A DNA stretch of 64,000 nucleotides. Source: Burkholderia sp. WSM2230. Its GTDB lineage: Bacteria > Pseudomonadota > Gammaproteobacteria > Burkholderiales > Burkholderiaceae. Below are positions 17,909-27,060 of this stretch, piece by piece. A model generated the notes under the pieces. That model was not told the DNA's origin and made no database searches. It was given only the letters and a program-made list of their open reading frames with translations. Position numbers and translations under genes: made by a program. The stretch lies in assembly GCF_000472445.1 (NCBI RefSeq), contig NZ_AXAJ01000017.1, positions 1 through 64,000 of the forward strand, written 5' to 3'. Numbering within the stretch: the stretch's first letter is position 1; every line of letters starts with the position of its first letter.

Positions 17909-19173
17909 GCTGGTCGGAACGGTTCGGTATACGTGCGGGCGGCTCGGGCGAGCCGGCCGGCGCCGCACGCGTCGGCTCGCGCACGGGCGGCAGCGGTCTC
18001 GCCAGCGCCGTCAACGGCGTGCGGCCGCTGCGTTCGCGCATGCTCGACTACGATCATTCGCTGCTGTGGGTGGTCGTCGCGCTGCTCGGGCTCGGCGTGG
18101 TGATGGTGTACTCGGCGTCGATCGCGATGCCCGATTCGCCGAAGTACGCGTCGTATCGCGACTACGCGTTTCTCGTGCGTCAGTTGATCTTCGTGGTCAT
18201 GGGCGCGGTGGTCGGCGTCGTGTCGTTCCGCATTCCGATTTCGACGTGGGACAAGTACGCACCCAAGCTGTTTCTGATCGCGCTCGCCGCTCTTGTGATC
18301 GTGCTGATACCGCACGTCGGCAAGGGCGTGAACGGGGCACGCCGCTGGATTCCGCTCGGCATCACGAACATGCAGCCGTCGGAAATCATGAAGCTCGCGG
18401 TAACGATCTACGCGGCGAACTACACCGTGCGCAAGCAGGAATACATGCACAGCTTCGCCAAAGGCTTCCTGCCGATGGCGATGGCGGTGGGCCTCGTCGG
18501 TGCTCTGCTGCTGCTCGAGCCGGATATGGGCGCGTTCATGGTGATCGCCGCGATCGCCATGGGACTGCTGTTTCTCGGCGGCGTGAACGGCAAGCTGTTC
18601 GGCGGACTCGTCGCTACGGCGGTCGGCACCTTCAGCTTGCTGGTGTGGGCCTCGCCCTGGCGGCGCGAGCGGATCTTCGCGTACCTCGATCCGTGGGACG
18701 ACCGCTACGCGCAGGGCAAGGCATATCAATTGACGCACTCGCTGATCGCATTTGGCCGCGGCGAGTGGTTCGGCGTGGGCCTGGGCGGTAGCGTCGAGAA
18801 GCTCAACTATCTGCCGGAAGCGCATACCGACTTCATTCTCGCGGTGATCGGGGAAGAGCTCGGCTTTGTCGGCGTGCTGGTCGTGATACTGATGTTCTAC
18901 TGGATCGTGCGCCGCGCGTTCGAGATCGGCCGTCAGGCGCTCGCGCTTGACCGCACGTTCGCGGGTCTCGTCGCGAAGGGCGTCGGCATCTGGTTCGGCG
19001 CGCAGACCTTTATCAACATGGGCGTGAACCTCGGCTTGCTGCCCACCAAAGGTCTGACCTTGCCGCTTGTCAGTTACGGCGGCTCCGGCATCTTGCTGAA
19101 CTGCGTCGCGGTCGCGGTGCTGATGCGCGTGGACTACGAAAACCGGGTGCTCATGCGCGGAGGAAAAGTATGA
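17905..19173 (+). CDS. ftsW: Septal peptidoglycan glycosyltransferase FtsW
   Basis: The 422-residue SEDS-family protein polymerises lipid II at the septum with FtsI. A cytoplasmic, Gly/Arg-rich N terminus of about 45 residues precedes about ten membrane segments. Family motifs include MVYSASIA, NGARRWIPLG, HTDFILAVIGEELGF and the C-terminal LPLVSYGGSGILLNC. I start at the ATG overlapping the murD stop, although the frame is open further upstream within murD. It overlaps murG by four bases. Confidence 0.95.
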   Translation: MSWSERFGIRAGGSGEPAGAARVGSRTGGSGLASAVNGVRPLRSRMLDYDHSLLWVVVALLGLGVVMVYSASIAMPDSPKYASYRDYAFLVRQLIFVVMGAVVGVVSFRIPISTWDKYAPKLFLIALAALVIVLIPHVGKGVNGARRWIPLGITNMQPSEIMKLAVTIYAANYTVRKQEYMHSFAKGFLPMAMAVGLVGALLLLEPDMGAFMVIAAIAMGLLFLGGVNGKLFGGLVATAVGTFSLLVWASPWRRERIFAYLDPWDDRYAQGKAYQLTHSLIAFGRGEWFGVGLGGSVEKLNYLPEAHTDFILAVIGEELGFVGVLVVILMFYWIVRRAFEIGRQALALDRTFAGLVAKGVGIWFGAQTFINMGVNLGLLPTKGLTLPLVSYGGSGILLNCVAVAVLMRVDYENRVLMRGGKV

Positions 19174-20288
19174 CCCTCACGCAGCAACGCACGCTGATGG
19201 TGATGGCCGGCGGCACCGGGGGACATGTGTTTCCCGGGCTCGCGGTCGCGCACCTGATGCAGGCGTGGGGCTGGAAGGTCGTATGGCTCGGCAATCCCGC
19301 GGGCATGGAAGCGACGCTCGTGCCGAAGCACGGCATCCCGATGGAATACGTGCGCTTTGGCGGACTGCGCGGCAAGGGCCTGAAAACCAAGCTCATGCTG
19401 CCGATGAATCTGCTGCGCGCGTGCACGCAAAGTCTCAGCGTGCTGCGTCGCGTGAAACCCGACGTGGTGCTCGGCATGGGCGGCTACATCACGTTTCCTG
19501 CCGGCCTGATGACTGCATTGAGCGGACGTCCGCTCGTGCTGCACGAACAGAATTCGATTGCGGGCCTCGCGAACAAGGTGCTTGCGAAGCTCGCAAAGCG
19601 TGTGCTCGTTGCCTTTCCGAATGCATTGCCGCACGGCGAATGGACCGGCAATCCGATTCGTGCGGAACTTGCGCGCGCGATTGCGCCCAAAGCACGCTAT
19701 GCAGAACGCAACGGTCCTCTGAATGTGCTGGTTGTCGGCGGCAGTCTGGGCGCTGCGGCGCTGAATGAAGTCGTGCCGCGCGCGCTCGCGCTGGTTAACG
19801 CGAAGGAACGGCCGCGCATCGTGCATCAGGCGGGCGCGAAGCATATCGACGCGCTGCGCGAAAACTACGCGGCAGCCGGCCTTCAAACGGGCGCGGATTT
19901 GCAACTCGTGCCGTTCATCGACGACATGACGAGCGCCTACGCGAACGCAGATCTCGTGATCTGCCGCTCCGGTGCGATGACGGTGTCCGAGATTTCAGCG
20001 GTAGGTGTGGCCGCGTTGTTCGTGCCGTTCCCGTATGCGGTGGACGATCATCAAACCACTAATGCAGCGTTTCTCGCCGACAACGGCGCGGCGCTGGTCG
20101 TGCAGCAACGCGATCTGTCGGCGGAAAAACTCGCTGACTGGTTGCGCAGCCAGACGCGGGAAAGTCTCGCGGAAATGGCGGAGCGTTCGCGCTCGCTCGC
20201 GAAACCCGACGCCACGGAACAGGTCGCGCAAATCTGCGCGACCGTGGCGGGTTCGATTTCGGGCGCGAGCCCAGAAGGAAAGCAATGA
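19170..20288 (+). CDS. murG: Lipid II synthase MurG (GlcNAc transferase)
   Basis: The 372-residue GT-B glycosyltransferase adds GlcNAc to lipid I on the inner face of the membrane. The N-terminal lipid/UDP-binding loop GGTGGHVFPGLAVA is at about residues 12-25. GMGGYITFPAG, LHEQNSIAG and the C-terminal CRSGAMTVSEISA and PFPYAVDDHQ motifs are all present. The slightly longer N terminus (MTLTQQRTLMVMAGG) is normal for the family. It overlaps ftsW and murC by ATGA. Confidence 0.96.
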   Translation: MTLTQQRTLMVMAGGTGGHVFPGLAVAHLMQAWGWKVVWLGNPAGMEATLVPKHGIPMEYVRFGGLRGKGLKTKLMLPMNLLRACTQSLSVLRRVKPDVVLGMGGYITFPAGLMTALSGRPLVLHEQNSIAGLANKVLAKLAKRVLVAFPNALPHGEWTGNPIRAELARAIAPKARYAERNGPLNVLVVGGSLGAAALNEVVPRALALVNAKERPRIVHQAGAKHIDALRENYAAAGLQTGADLQLVPFIDDMTSAYANADLVICRSGAMTVSEISAVGVAALFVPFPYAVDDHQTTNAAFLADNGAALVVQQRDLSAEKLADWLRSQTRESLAEMAERSRSLAKPDATEQVAQICATVAGSISGASPEGKQ

Positions 20289-21688
20289 AACACATCGTCA
20301 AACATATTCATTTTGTCGGCATCGGCGGTGTCGGCATGAGCGGTATCGCGGAAGTGCTGGTCAACCTCGGCTATCAGGTTAGCGGCTCGGATCTGTCGAG
20401 CAACGCCGTCACGGATCGGCTCGCCGCGCTCGGCGCGCGTATTGCGATCGGTCACGCTGCCGAGAACATTGAAGGTGCTAACGCAGTGGTCGTTTCGACC
20501 GCCGTGCGCAGCGACAACCCCGAAGTGCTGGCCGCGCGGCATCGCCGCATTCCAATCGTGCCGCGCGCGGTCATGCTCGCTGAGCTGATGCGCCTGAAGC
20601 AGGGCATTGCGATTGCGGGCACGCACGGCAAGACCACGACGACCTCGCTGGTGGCGAGCGTGCTGGCCGCGGGCGGACTCGATCCGACTTTCGTAATCGG
20701 CGGACGGCTGATCAGCGCCGGCGCCAACGCGCGGCTTGGAACCGGCGACTTCATCGTCGCGGAAGCGGACGAGTCGGACGCGTCGTTCCTGAATCTGTTT
20801 CCGGTGATCGAAGTCATCACGAACATCGACGCCGATCACATGGACACCTACGGCCACGATTTTGCGCGGCTCAAGCAGGCGTTCATCGAATTCACGCACC
20901 GTCTGCCGTTTTACGGCATTGCCGTGCTGTGCGTCGACGACCCGAACGTGAAGGAGATTCTGCCGTTCGTGTCGAAGCCGATCATCCGCTATGGCTTCGC
21001 GCCCGATGCGCAGGTGCGCGCGGTCAATGTCGAAGCGCGCGACGGCAAGATGCATTTCACGGCGATGCGCGAAGACGCGGCGCCGCTCGACATCACATTG
21101 AACCTGCCAGGCGAGCACAACGTGCAGAACGCACTGGCGGCTATCGCAATTGCGACTGAACTCGAAGTGAAAGATGCCGATATCCAGCGAGCGCTCGCGG
21201 ATTTTAACGGGGTGGGCCGGCGTTTTCAGCGCTACGGTGAAGTGCCCGTCTTAACGGAAGGCGCAGCGGCGGGCGCTTACACGCTCGTCGACGACTACGG
21301 TCATCACCCGGTCGAAATGGCGGCAACCGTCGCGGCGGCGCGTGGCGCATTTCCGGGGCGGCGCCTCGTGCTCGCGTTTCAGCCGCACCGCTTCACGCGT
21401 ACGCGCGATTGTTTCGAAGACTTTGTGAAGGTGCTGTCGACGGTGGACGCGCTCGTGTTGACCGAAGTGTATTCGGCCGGCGAAGCGCCGATCGTCGCGG
21501 CGGACGGCCGTGCGCTCGCGCGCGCGTTGCGCGTCGCGGGCAAGGTCGAGCCGGTGTTTGTCGATACGGTGGACGAAGTGCCGGGCGCGCTCGCAGCAGT
21601 GGTGCGTGACGGCGATGTGGTGATCACGATGGGCGCGGGTTCGATCGGCGGTGTGCCGGGTCGTCTCGCTCAGGAAACGAAGGTGTGA
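20285..21688 (+). CDS. murC: UDP-MurNAc:L-alanine ligase MurC
   Basis: The 467-residue Mur ligase adds the first stem residue, L-Ala, to UDP-MurNAc. The N-terminal Rossmann motif HFVGIGGVGMSGIAE, the P-loop GTHGKTTTT near residue 112-120, the central ADESDASFL and NIDADHMDTYG, and the C-terminal DDYGHHPVE motif are intact. It overlaps murG (ATGA) and is followed one base after its stop by ddlB. Together with MurD, E and F it completes the four-ligase set in one cluster. Confidence 0.96.
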   Translation: MKHIVKHIHFVGIGGVGMSGIAEVLVNLGYQVSGSDLSSNAVTDRLAALGARIAIGHAAENIEGANAVVVSTAVRSDNPEVLAARHRRIPIVPRAVMLAELMRLKQGIAIAGTHGKTTTTSLVASVLAAGGLDPTFVIGGRLISAGANARLGTGDFIVAEADESDASFLNLFPVIEVITNIDADHMDTYGHDFARLKQAFIEFTHRLPFYGIAVLCVDDPNVKEILPFVSKPIIRYGFAPDAQVRAVNVEARDGKMHFTAMREDAAPLDITLNLPGEHNVQNALAAIAIATELEVKDADIQRALADFNGVGRRFQRYGEVPVLTEGAAAGAYTLVDDYGHHPVEMAATVAAARGAFPGRRLVLAFQPHRFTRTRDCFEDFVKVLSTVDALVLTEVYSAGEAPIVAADGRALARALRVAGKVEPVFVDTVDEVPGALAAVVRDGDVVITMGAGSIGGVPGRLAQETKV

Positions 21689-21689
21689 G

Positions 21690-22643
21690 ATGAGCAGTAT
21701 TCAGTCAGATCAACTCGCGAGGAAATTCGGCAAGGTGGCCGTGCTGCTCGGTGGGAATTCCGCCGAGCGCGAGGTGTCGCTCAATTCTGGACGCCTCGTG
21801 CTGCAAGGTCTGCGCGACGCCGGCGTCGACGCGCATCCGTTCGATCCGTCGGAGCGTCCGCTTGCCGCGCTGAAGGAAGAAGGCTTCGTGCGCGCGTTCA
21901 ACGCGCTGCATGGCGGCTACGGCGAGAACGGCCAGATTCAGGGCGCGCTGGATTTTTACGGCATCAAGTACACCGGCAGCGGCGTACTCGGCTCGGCGCT
22001 CGGGCTCGATAAATTCCGCACGAAGCTGGTGTGGCAGCAACTCGGCATTCCGACGCCGCCGTTCGAAGCCGTCCTGCGGGGCGACGATTACGAAGCGCGC
22101 GCGAAAGACATCGTCGCGAAGCTCGGCTTGCCGCTTTTCGTCAAGCCGGCGAGCGAAGGCTCGAGCGTTGCCGTGATCAAGGTGAAGAGCGTGGATGCGT
22201 TGCCGGCGGCGCTCGTCGAAGCCGTGAAGTACGACAGGATCGTGGTGGTCGAGAAGAGCATCGAGGGCGGCGGCGAATACACCGCGTGCATCGCGGGCGA
22301 TCTGGACTTGCCTGTCATCCGCATCGTGCCGGCCGGCGAGTTCTATGACTATCACGCCAAGTACATCGCGAACGACACGCAGTATCTGATTCCGTGCGGC
22401 CTGACGCCGGACGAGGAAGCGCGCATGAAAGTGCTGGCGCGCCGCGCATTCGACGTGCTCGGCTGCACCGACTGGGGCCGCGCCGATTTCATGCTCGACG
22501 CCGACGGCAATCCGTACTTCCTGGAAGTGAATACGGCGCCCGGCATGACCGATCACTCGCTGCCGCCGAAAGCGGCGCGCGCGGTGGGCATCAGCTATCA
22601 GGAACTGGTGGTCGGCGTATTGGCGCTGACCTTGAAGGATTAA
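21690..22643 (+). CDS. ddlB: D-alanine--D-alanine ligase
   Basis: The 317-residue ATP-grasp enzyme makes the D-Ala-D-Ala dipeptide used by MurF. Features include VLLGGNSAEREVSLNSG at the N terminus, GSALGLDKFRTK, the ATP-grasp lysine region FVKPASEGSS, and the C-terminal FLEVNTAPGMTDHS metal-binding segment. The frame is open upstream into murC. The ATG at 21690, one base after the murC stop with a GGTGTGAG upstream, gives the family-typical start. It is the target class of D-cycloserine. Confidence 0.95.
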   Translation: MSSIQSDQLARKFGKVAVLLGGNSAEREVSLNSGRLVLQGLRDAGVDAHPFDPSERPLAALKEEGFVRAFNALHGGYGENGQIQGALDFYGIKYTGSGVLGSALGLDKFRTKLVWQQLGIPTPPFEAVLRGDDYEARAKDIVAKLGLPLFVKPASEGSSVAVIKVKSVDALPAALVEAVKYDRIVVVEKSIEGGGEYTACIAGDLDLPVIRIVPAGEFYDYHAKYIANDTQYLIPCGLTPDEEARMKVLARRAFDVLGCTDWGRADFMLDADGNPYFLEVNTAPGMTDHSLPPKAARAVGISYQELVVGVLALTLKD

Positions 22644-22679
22644 TTGAAGTAGTGAGCGGGGCAACCCGAAAGCAACACC

Positions 22680-23432
22680 ATGTGGAACAACGTTCGCCAG
22701 CTCAATCTCGCCGCCAGCGCATTGCATGCGTTGCTGGTGCTCGTGCTGCTGGCGGCGGGCGGTTACTGGCTGATCCAGCGCCCGAATTTCGCGCTGCGCG
22801 AGATACAGATCGACGGCGATACGGAGCACATCAATTCGCCGACGGTGCGTGCGGGCGTGGTAGGACGGCTGAAGGGCAACTTTTTCACCGTGGATCTGGA
22901 CGTCGCGCGTCAGGCGTTCGAACAGATGCCGTGGGTGCGTCACGCGAGCGTGCGGCGGGTCTGGCCGAATGCGCTGGCTGTCACGCTGGAAGAGTACAAA
23001 CCGCTTGGCACGTGGGGCAGCGATCAACTGGTGAGCGTCGACGGCGAGCTGTTCACCGCGAATCAGGGCGAGCTGGAAGAAGAACTGCCCGCGTTCGACG
23101 GCCCGGACGGCACGGCGAAAGAAGTGGTCGCGCGTTATCACGACTTCCAGAAGTGGTTCGCGCCGCTGAACGCCACGCCGGAAGAAGTGACGCTGTCGCC
23201 GCGTTACGCGTGGACGGTGAAGCTGTCGAACGGCATGCAGGTGGAGCTTGGGCGCGAACGCAATCAGGACACGCTGCTCGATAGGAGCAAGCGCCTGACC
23301 GCGGCCTGGAACGCGGTGACGCAACGTTGGGGAAAGGATATCGAGTATGCGGACTTGCGCTATCCGAACGGTTTCGCGATTCGTGCCGCTGGCATGCGCT
23401 TTATCAGCGAACCCGACAAGGGCAAGAAGTAA
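22680..23432 (+). CDS. ftsQ: Cell division protein FtsQ
   Basis: The 250-residue bitopic protein recruits FtsB/FtsL to the divisome. It has a short cytoplasmic tail and a membrane segment at about residues 16-36 (ALLVLVLLAAGGYWLI). A POTRA domain (about 40-110; FALREIQIDGD, MPWVRHASVRRVWPNALAV) and the beta domain follow in the periplasm. Length is close to E. coli FtsQ (276). It lies 36 nt after ddlB and 27 nt before ftsA. Confidence 0.95.
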   Translation: MWNNVRQLNLAASALHALLVLVLLAAGGYWLIQRPNFALREIQIDGDTEHINSPTVRAGVVGRLKGNFFTVDLDVARQAFEQMPWVRHASVRRVWPNALAVTLEEYKPLGTWGSDQLVSVDGELFTANQGELEEELPAFDGPDGTAKEVVARYHDFQKWFAPLNATPEEVTLSPRYAWTVKLSNGMQVELGRERNQDTLLDRSKRLTAAWNAVTQRWGKDIEYADLRYPNGFAIRAAGMRFISEPDKGKK

Positions 23433-23459
23433 ACGGACATCACACGCAATGAGCACGCT

Positions 23460-24692
23460 ATGAGTAAAGACTATAAAGATCTGCTGGTCGCCCTCGACAT
23501 CGGGACGTCGAAGGTGGTGGCCATCGTCGCCGAGCTGAAGGGCGAAGGTCACTACGAGGTGATCGGCCTCGGCCAGAGCGAATCGAAGGGGCTCAAGAAA
23601 GGCGTGGTGGTGAATATCGAAGCCACCGTGCAGTCCATTCAGCGCGCGCTCGAAGAAGCCGAGCTGATGGCCGATTGCAAGATCACGAATGTCTTCACCG
23701 GGATCGCCGGCAGCCATATCCGCAGCTTCAATTCGAGCGGCATGGTGGCGATCAAGGAGAAGGAAGTCACGCAGGCGGATGTCGCGCGCGTGATCGAAAC
23801 GGCGAAAGCGATCAACATTCCGACCGATCAACAGGTGCTGCATATCCTCACGCAGGAATTCATCATCGACGGTCAGGAAGATGTGCGGGAGCCGATCGGC
23901 ATGAGCGGCATTCGGCTCGAGGTGAAGGTGCATATCGTCACCGGCGCGGTGAGCGCGGCGCAGAACATCGTGAAGTGCGTGCGGCGCTGCGGGCTCGAAG
24001 TGAACGACCTGATTCTGCAGCCGCTCGCGTCCTCGCTCGCGGTGCTGACGGAAGACGAAAAGGAACTGGGCGTGGTGCTGGTCGATATCGGCGGCGGCAC
24101 GACGGACATCGCGATTTTCAGCGAAGGCGCGATCCGTCACACGGCCGTGATTCCGATTGCCGGCGACCAGATCACGAGCGACATCGCCATGGCGTTGCGC
24201 ACGCCGACGCCGGACGCGGAAGACATCAAGGTGGATTACGGCATCGCCAAACAGGCGCTCGCCGATCCGGATGAAATGATCGAAGTGCCGGGTCTCGGCG
24301 AGCGCGGTCCGCGCACGCTGTCGCGCCAGGCGCTGGCTGCGGTGATCGAGCCGCGTGTCGAAGAGCTGTTTTCGCTCGTGCAGCAGGTGGTGCGCGAGTC
24401 GGGTTACGAGGAACTGCTGAGCTCCGGCGTGGTGTTGACGGGCGGCGCGTCGATGATGCTCGGCATGGTTGAACTGGGTGAGGACATTTTCCTGAAGCCG
24501 GTGCGTATCGGCGTGCCCGAATACGCGGGCGGTCTTGCCGACGTGGTGCGCAACCCGCGCTATTCGACGGCGATGGGCCTGCTCGTCGAAGGACGCTCGC
24601 AACGCATGCGCGGCCGCAAGGTCGCGGTGCAGTCAGGTTCGATGGGACAGGTGTTCACGCGCATGAAGGACTGGTTCCTCGGCAATTTTTAA
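23460..24692 (+). CDS. ftsA: Cell division protein FtsA
   Basis: The 410-residue actin-fold ATPase tethers FtsZ to the membrane. The phosphate-binding motif LVALDIGTSKV is at the N terminus, the 1C subdomain follows, and LVDIGGGTTDIAIF and LTGGASMMLGM are the other actin-family loops. The C terminus (QVFTRMKDWFLGNF) is the amphipathic membrane-targeting helix. It is followed by ftsZ after 142 nt. Confidence 0.96.
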   Translation: MSKDYKDLLVALDIGTSKVVAIVAELKGEGHYEVIGLGQSESKGLKKGVVVNIEATVQSIQRALEEAELMADCKITNVFTGIAGSHIRSFNSSGMVAIKEKEVTQADVARVIETAKAINIPTDQQVLHILTQEFIIDGQEDVREPIGMSGIRLEVKVHIVTGAVSAAQNIVKCVRRCGLEVNDLILQPLASSLAVLTEDEKELGVVLVDIGGGTTDIAIFSEGAIRHTAVIPIAGDQITSDIAMALRTPTPDAEDIKVDYGIAKQALADPDEMIEVPGLGERGPRTLSRQALAAVIEPRVEELFSLVQQVVRESGYEELLSSGVVLTGGASMMLGMVELGEDIFLKPVRIGVPEYAGGLADVVRNPRYSTAMGLLVEGRSQRMRGRKVAVQSGSMGQVFTRMKDWFLGNF

Positions 24693-24699
24693 CGGATTC

Positions 24700-24715
24700 G
24701 CTGTACCGCTGTACC
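24700..24715 (+). repeat. Tandem octamer in the ftsA-ftsZ spacer
   Basis: GCTGTACC occurs twice in direct tandem (24700-24707 and 24708-24715) in the 142-nt spacer before ftsZ. This spacer probably holds ftsZ transcription or translation signals. The purpose of the repeat is unknown and it may be chance. Confidence 0.35.
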
Positions 24716-24834
24716 GAACTGATTCTCGAAAAACTCGCGCTGGTGCCGGCGGCTGGCGCGCGACAGGAGGTTGCCCGATCTCCTGCCGAATAACGGCCGA
24801 GTGGCTGTAAATTTTTTATCTTGACGGAGGCATC

Positions 24835-26031
24835 ATGGATTTCCAAATGCTGGAAACCGAAACGAACGGCACCATCATCAAGGTGGTCGGAGTAGGTGGC
24901 GCTGGCGGCAATGCCGTTCAGCACATGATCAACAAAGGCGTGCAAGGCGTCGACTTCATCGTGATGAACACGGACGCACAAGCTTTGTCGCGTTCGCGCG
25001 CCACCGCGGTGATCCAGCTCGGCAACACGGGTCTGGGCGCTGGCGCCAAGCCGGAAATGGGCCGCGCCGCAGCGGAAGAAGCACGTGAGCGCATCGCCGA
25101 CGCACTGCGCGGCGCGCACATGGTCTTCATCACCGCGGGCATGGGCGGCGGCACGGGCACGGGCGCAGCACCCGTGGTCGCGCAGATCGCCAAGGAAATG
25201 GGTATCTTGACTGTCGGCGTGGTCAGCAAGCCGTTCGAATTCGAAGGCGGCAAGCGCATGCGTGTGGCAGAAGCCGGTTCGCAGCAACTGGAGGATCACG
25301 TCGACTCGCTGATCGTCGTTCTGAACGACAAGCTGTTCGAGGTGATGGGCGACGACGCCGAAATGGACAAGTGCTTCCAGTGCGCTGACGACGTTCTGAA
25401 CAACGCAGTGGCCGGCATCGCGGAAATCATCAACGTCGACGGTCTGGTGAACGTCGACTTTGAAGACGTGAAGACCGTGATGGGCGAGCAGGGCAAGGCG
25501 ATGATGGGCACGGCGACGGTTGCCGGCGTCGATCGCGCGCGTCTTGCGGCCGAACAAGCTGTTGCAAGTCCGCTGCTGGAAGGCGTGGATCTGTCGGGCG
25601 CGCGCGGCGTGCTGGTCAACATCACGTCGAGCCGTTCGCTGCGTCTGTCGGAAACGCGCGAAGTGATGAACACCATCAAGAGCTACGCTGCAGAAGACGC
25701 CACCGTGATTTTCGGCGCAGTGTACGACGATGCAATGGGCGACGCGCTGCGCGTGACGGTGGTGGCAACGGGTCTGGGCCGTGCGGCGAAGAAGCAGCAA
25801 TCGGCTCCGATGACGCTTCTGCGTACCGGCACCGACAACCAGCCGATCAGCGCACAACACGCAACGTACGCCACGCCGTCGCACGCCAGCACAGCCGACT
25901 ACGGCGCGCTCGACACGCCGGCTGTGTGGCGTACCTCGCGCGACACCGCGGCTTCGCACGTGCAGGCGCTGCAGGAAAAGGGCGTCGACACGTACGACAT
26001 TCCGGCGTTCCTGCGCAAGCAGGCGGACTGA
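24835..26031 (+). CDS. ftsZ: Cell division GTPase FtsZ
   Basis: The 398-residue tubulin homologue polymerises into the Z ring. The tubulin signature GGGTGTGAAP is near residues 104-113, the N-terminal VVGVGGAGGNAV binds nucleotide, and the T7 loop NVDFEDVKTVM is intact. A variable linker of about 50 residues leads to the conserved tail peptide DTYDIPAFLRKQ, which binds FtsA and other partners. The ribosome site GACGGAGG lies 6 nt upstream of the ATG. FtsZ closes the dcw cluster; ZapD, encoded at 34,836-35,591, is an expected partner. Confidence 0.98.
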   Translation: MDFQMLETETNGTIIKVVGVGGAGGNAVQHMINKGVQGVDFIVMNTDAQALSRSRATAVIQLGNTGLGAGAKPEMGRAAAEEARERIADALRGAHMVFITAGMGGGTGTGAAPVVAQIAKEMGILTVGVVSKPFEFEGGKRMRVAEAGSQQLEDHVDSLIVVLNDKLFEVMGDDAEMDKCFQCADDVLNNAVAGIAEIINVDGLVNVDFEDVKTVMGEQGKAMMGTATVAGVDRARLAAEQAVASPLLEGVDLSGARGVLVNITSSRSLRLSETREVMNTIKSYAAEDATVIFGAVYDDAMGDALRVTVVATGLGRAAKKQQSAPMTLLRTGTDNQPISAQHATYATPSHASTADYGALDTPAVWRTSRDTAASHVQALQEKGVDTYDIPAFLRKQAD

Positions 26032-26262
26032 GCGCACGGGGCAGGCTTCGCTGCCGCGCCGCCGGGTTTTCCTGGCTTCAAGGCGTTGGCGGACGAATGC
26101 CCGAGCGTGGCGGGTGAACGGCAAACAAGCCGCGTATCGTGGGATTCGCGGCAAGGACGAGTGCCCTCTTCGGAATCGCGAAGCGGATTGGGCTACTGTC
26201 GCCGACTCACTGCGACACGATGACGTGCGAGCGATGCTTCGCATCGATGCAAAGGACTGAGC

Positions 26263-26766
26263 ATGATTCAAGCTGGTGACAAGCTGCCCGACGCAACGCT
26301 CTTCGAGTATGTCGAAGACGAACGCGCGGGCTGCACGATCGGGCCTAACAGCTTCGACGTGCGCGGGCAGACGGCGGGCAAGCGGGTGGTGATCTTCGGA
26401 TTGCCAGGTGCTTTCACGCCGACCTGTTCGGCCAAACATGTGCCGGGTTATGTCGAACACGCCGAGCAGTTGCGCGCGGCGGGCGTCGACGAGATCTGGT
26501 GCGTGTCCGTGAACGACGCGTTCGTGATGGGCGCGTGGGGACGCGATCTGCACGCCTCGGGCAAGGTGCGCATGATGGCGGACGGAAGTGCGGCTTTCAC
26601 ACGAGCGCTCGGTCTCGAGCAGGATTTGTCGGCGCGCGGCATGGGAATCCGTTCCCAGCGCTACGCGATGGTTGTCGACGACGGCGTGGTCAAGACGTTG
26701 AACGTCGAGGCTGCCGGCAAATTCGAAGTGAGCGATGCAAGGAGTATCCTCGCGACGTTGAGCTAG
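26263..26766 (+). CDS. Peroxiredoxin (Prx5/AhpE-like, thioredoxin fold)
   Basis: The 167-residue peroxiredoxin of the Prx5 subfamily reduces peroxides in the cytoplasm. The peroxidatic Cys55 lies in the family motif PGAFTPTCSAKHVPGY. The downstream segments DEIWCVSVNDAFVMGAW (Cys about 86) and LGLEQDLSARGMG are typical of plant-type/glutaredoxin-linked Prx5 proteins. No signal peptide. The gene sits alone between ftsZ and lpxC, with 231 and 294 nt spacers, so it is probably transcribed independently. The electron donor is not shown by the sequence. Confidence 0.92.
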   Translation: MIQAGDKLPDATLFEYVEDERAGCTIGPNSFDVRGQTAGKRVVIFGLPGAFTPTCSAKHVPGYVEHAEQLRAAGVDEIWCVSVNDAFVMGAWGRDLHASGKVRMMADGSAAFTRALGLEQDLSARGMGIRSQRYAMVVDDGVVKTLNVEAAGKFEVSDARSILATLS

Positions 26767-26859
26767 TTATGAAAGCGTCAGCGCCTTCGCCTCGCACGCG
26801 GTTCATCGCGTGGCGCAACGGCAACGGCGGAAACGACGCTTTGTGACAGGCCGTTACGC

Positions 26860-26900
26860 GGGCCGACGACCGGAAACGCCTCCGTTCCGGACGTCGGCCC
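26860..26900 (+). other. Long GC-rich stem-loop between the peroxiredoxin gene and lpxC
   Basis: Arms 26860-26878 and 26883-26900 form about 17 base pairs with one A-A mismatch, one bulged A and a 4-nt loop. It lies 94 nt after the peroxiredoxin stop. Only a weak T-tract follows (CTTTCCC at 26906-26912), so it may be a terminator or a structured RNA/DNA element. Confidence 0.55.
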
Positions 26901-26998
26901 GTCACGCTTTCCCTCACGGGCGCCCGTGGAAAAACGCGGGTAATGCAGCGAAACAGATTGATACGTTCCGCGCGAAGACGCTCCTTAGGGTTATGGAG

Positions 26999-27004
26999 TA
27001 TAAT
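26999..27004 (+). promoter_or_regulatory. Candidate lpxC promoter -10 element
   Basis: A perfect TATAAT lies 57 bp upstream of the lpxC ATG. I see no good -35 at the usual distance, so only the -10 is claimed. Confidence 0.5.
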
Positions 27005-27060
27005 TCGCGCTATGGAATAAAAAGTCCCGATTGGGATTTTCAATCGAACAAAAGATCACC

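Noticed and set aside
21705..24602. Very long minus-strand open frame (965 codons) opposite ddlB-ftsQ-ftsA
   Set aside because: It is antisense to three clear essential genes, spans their boundaries and is His/Arg-rich low-quality protein. High GC at third codon positions removes stops on the opposite strand.
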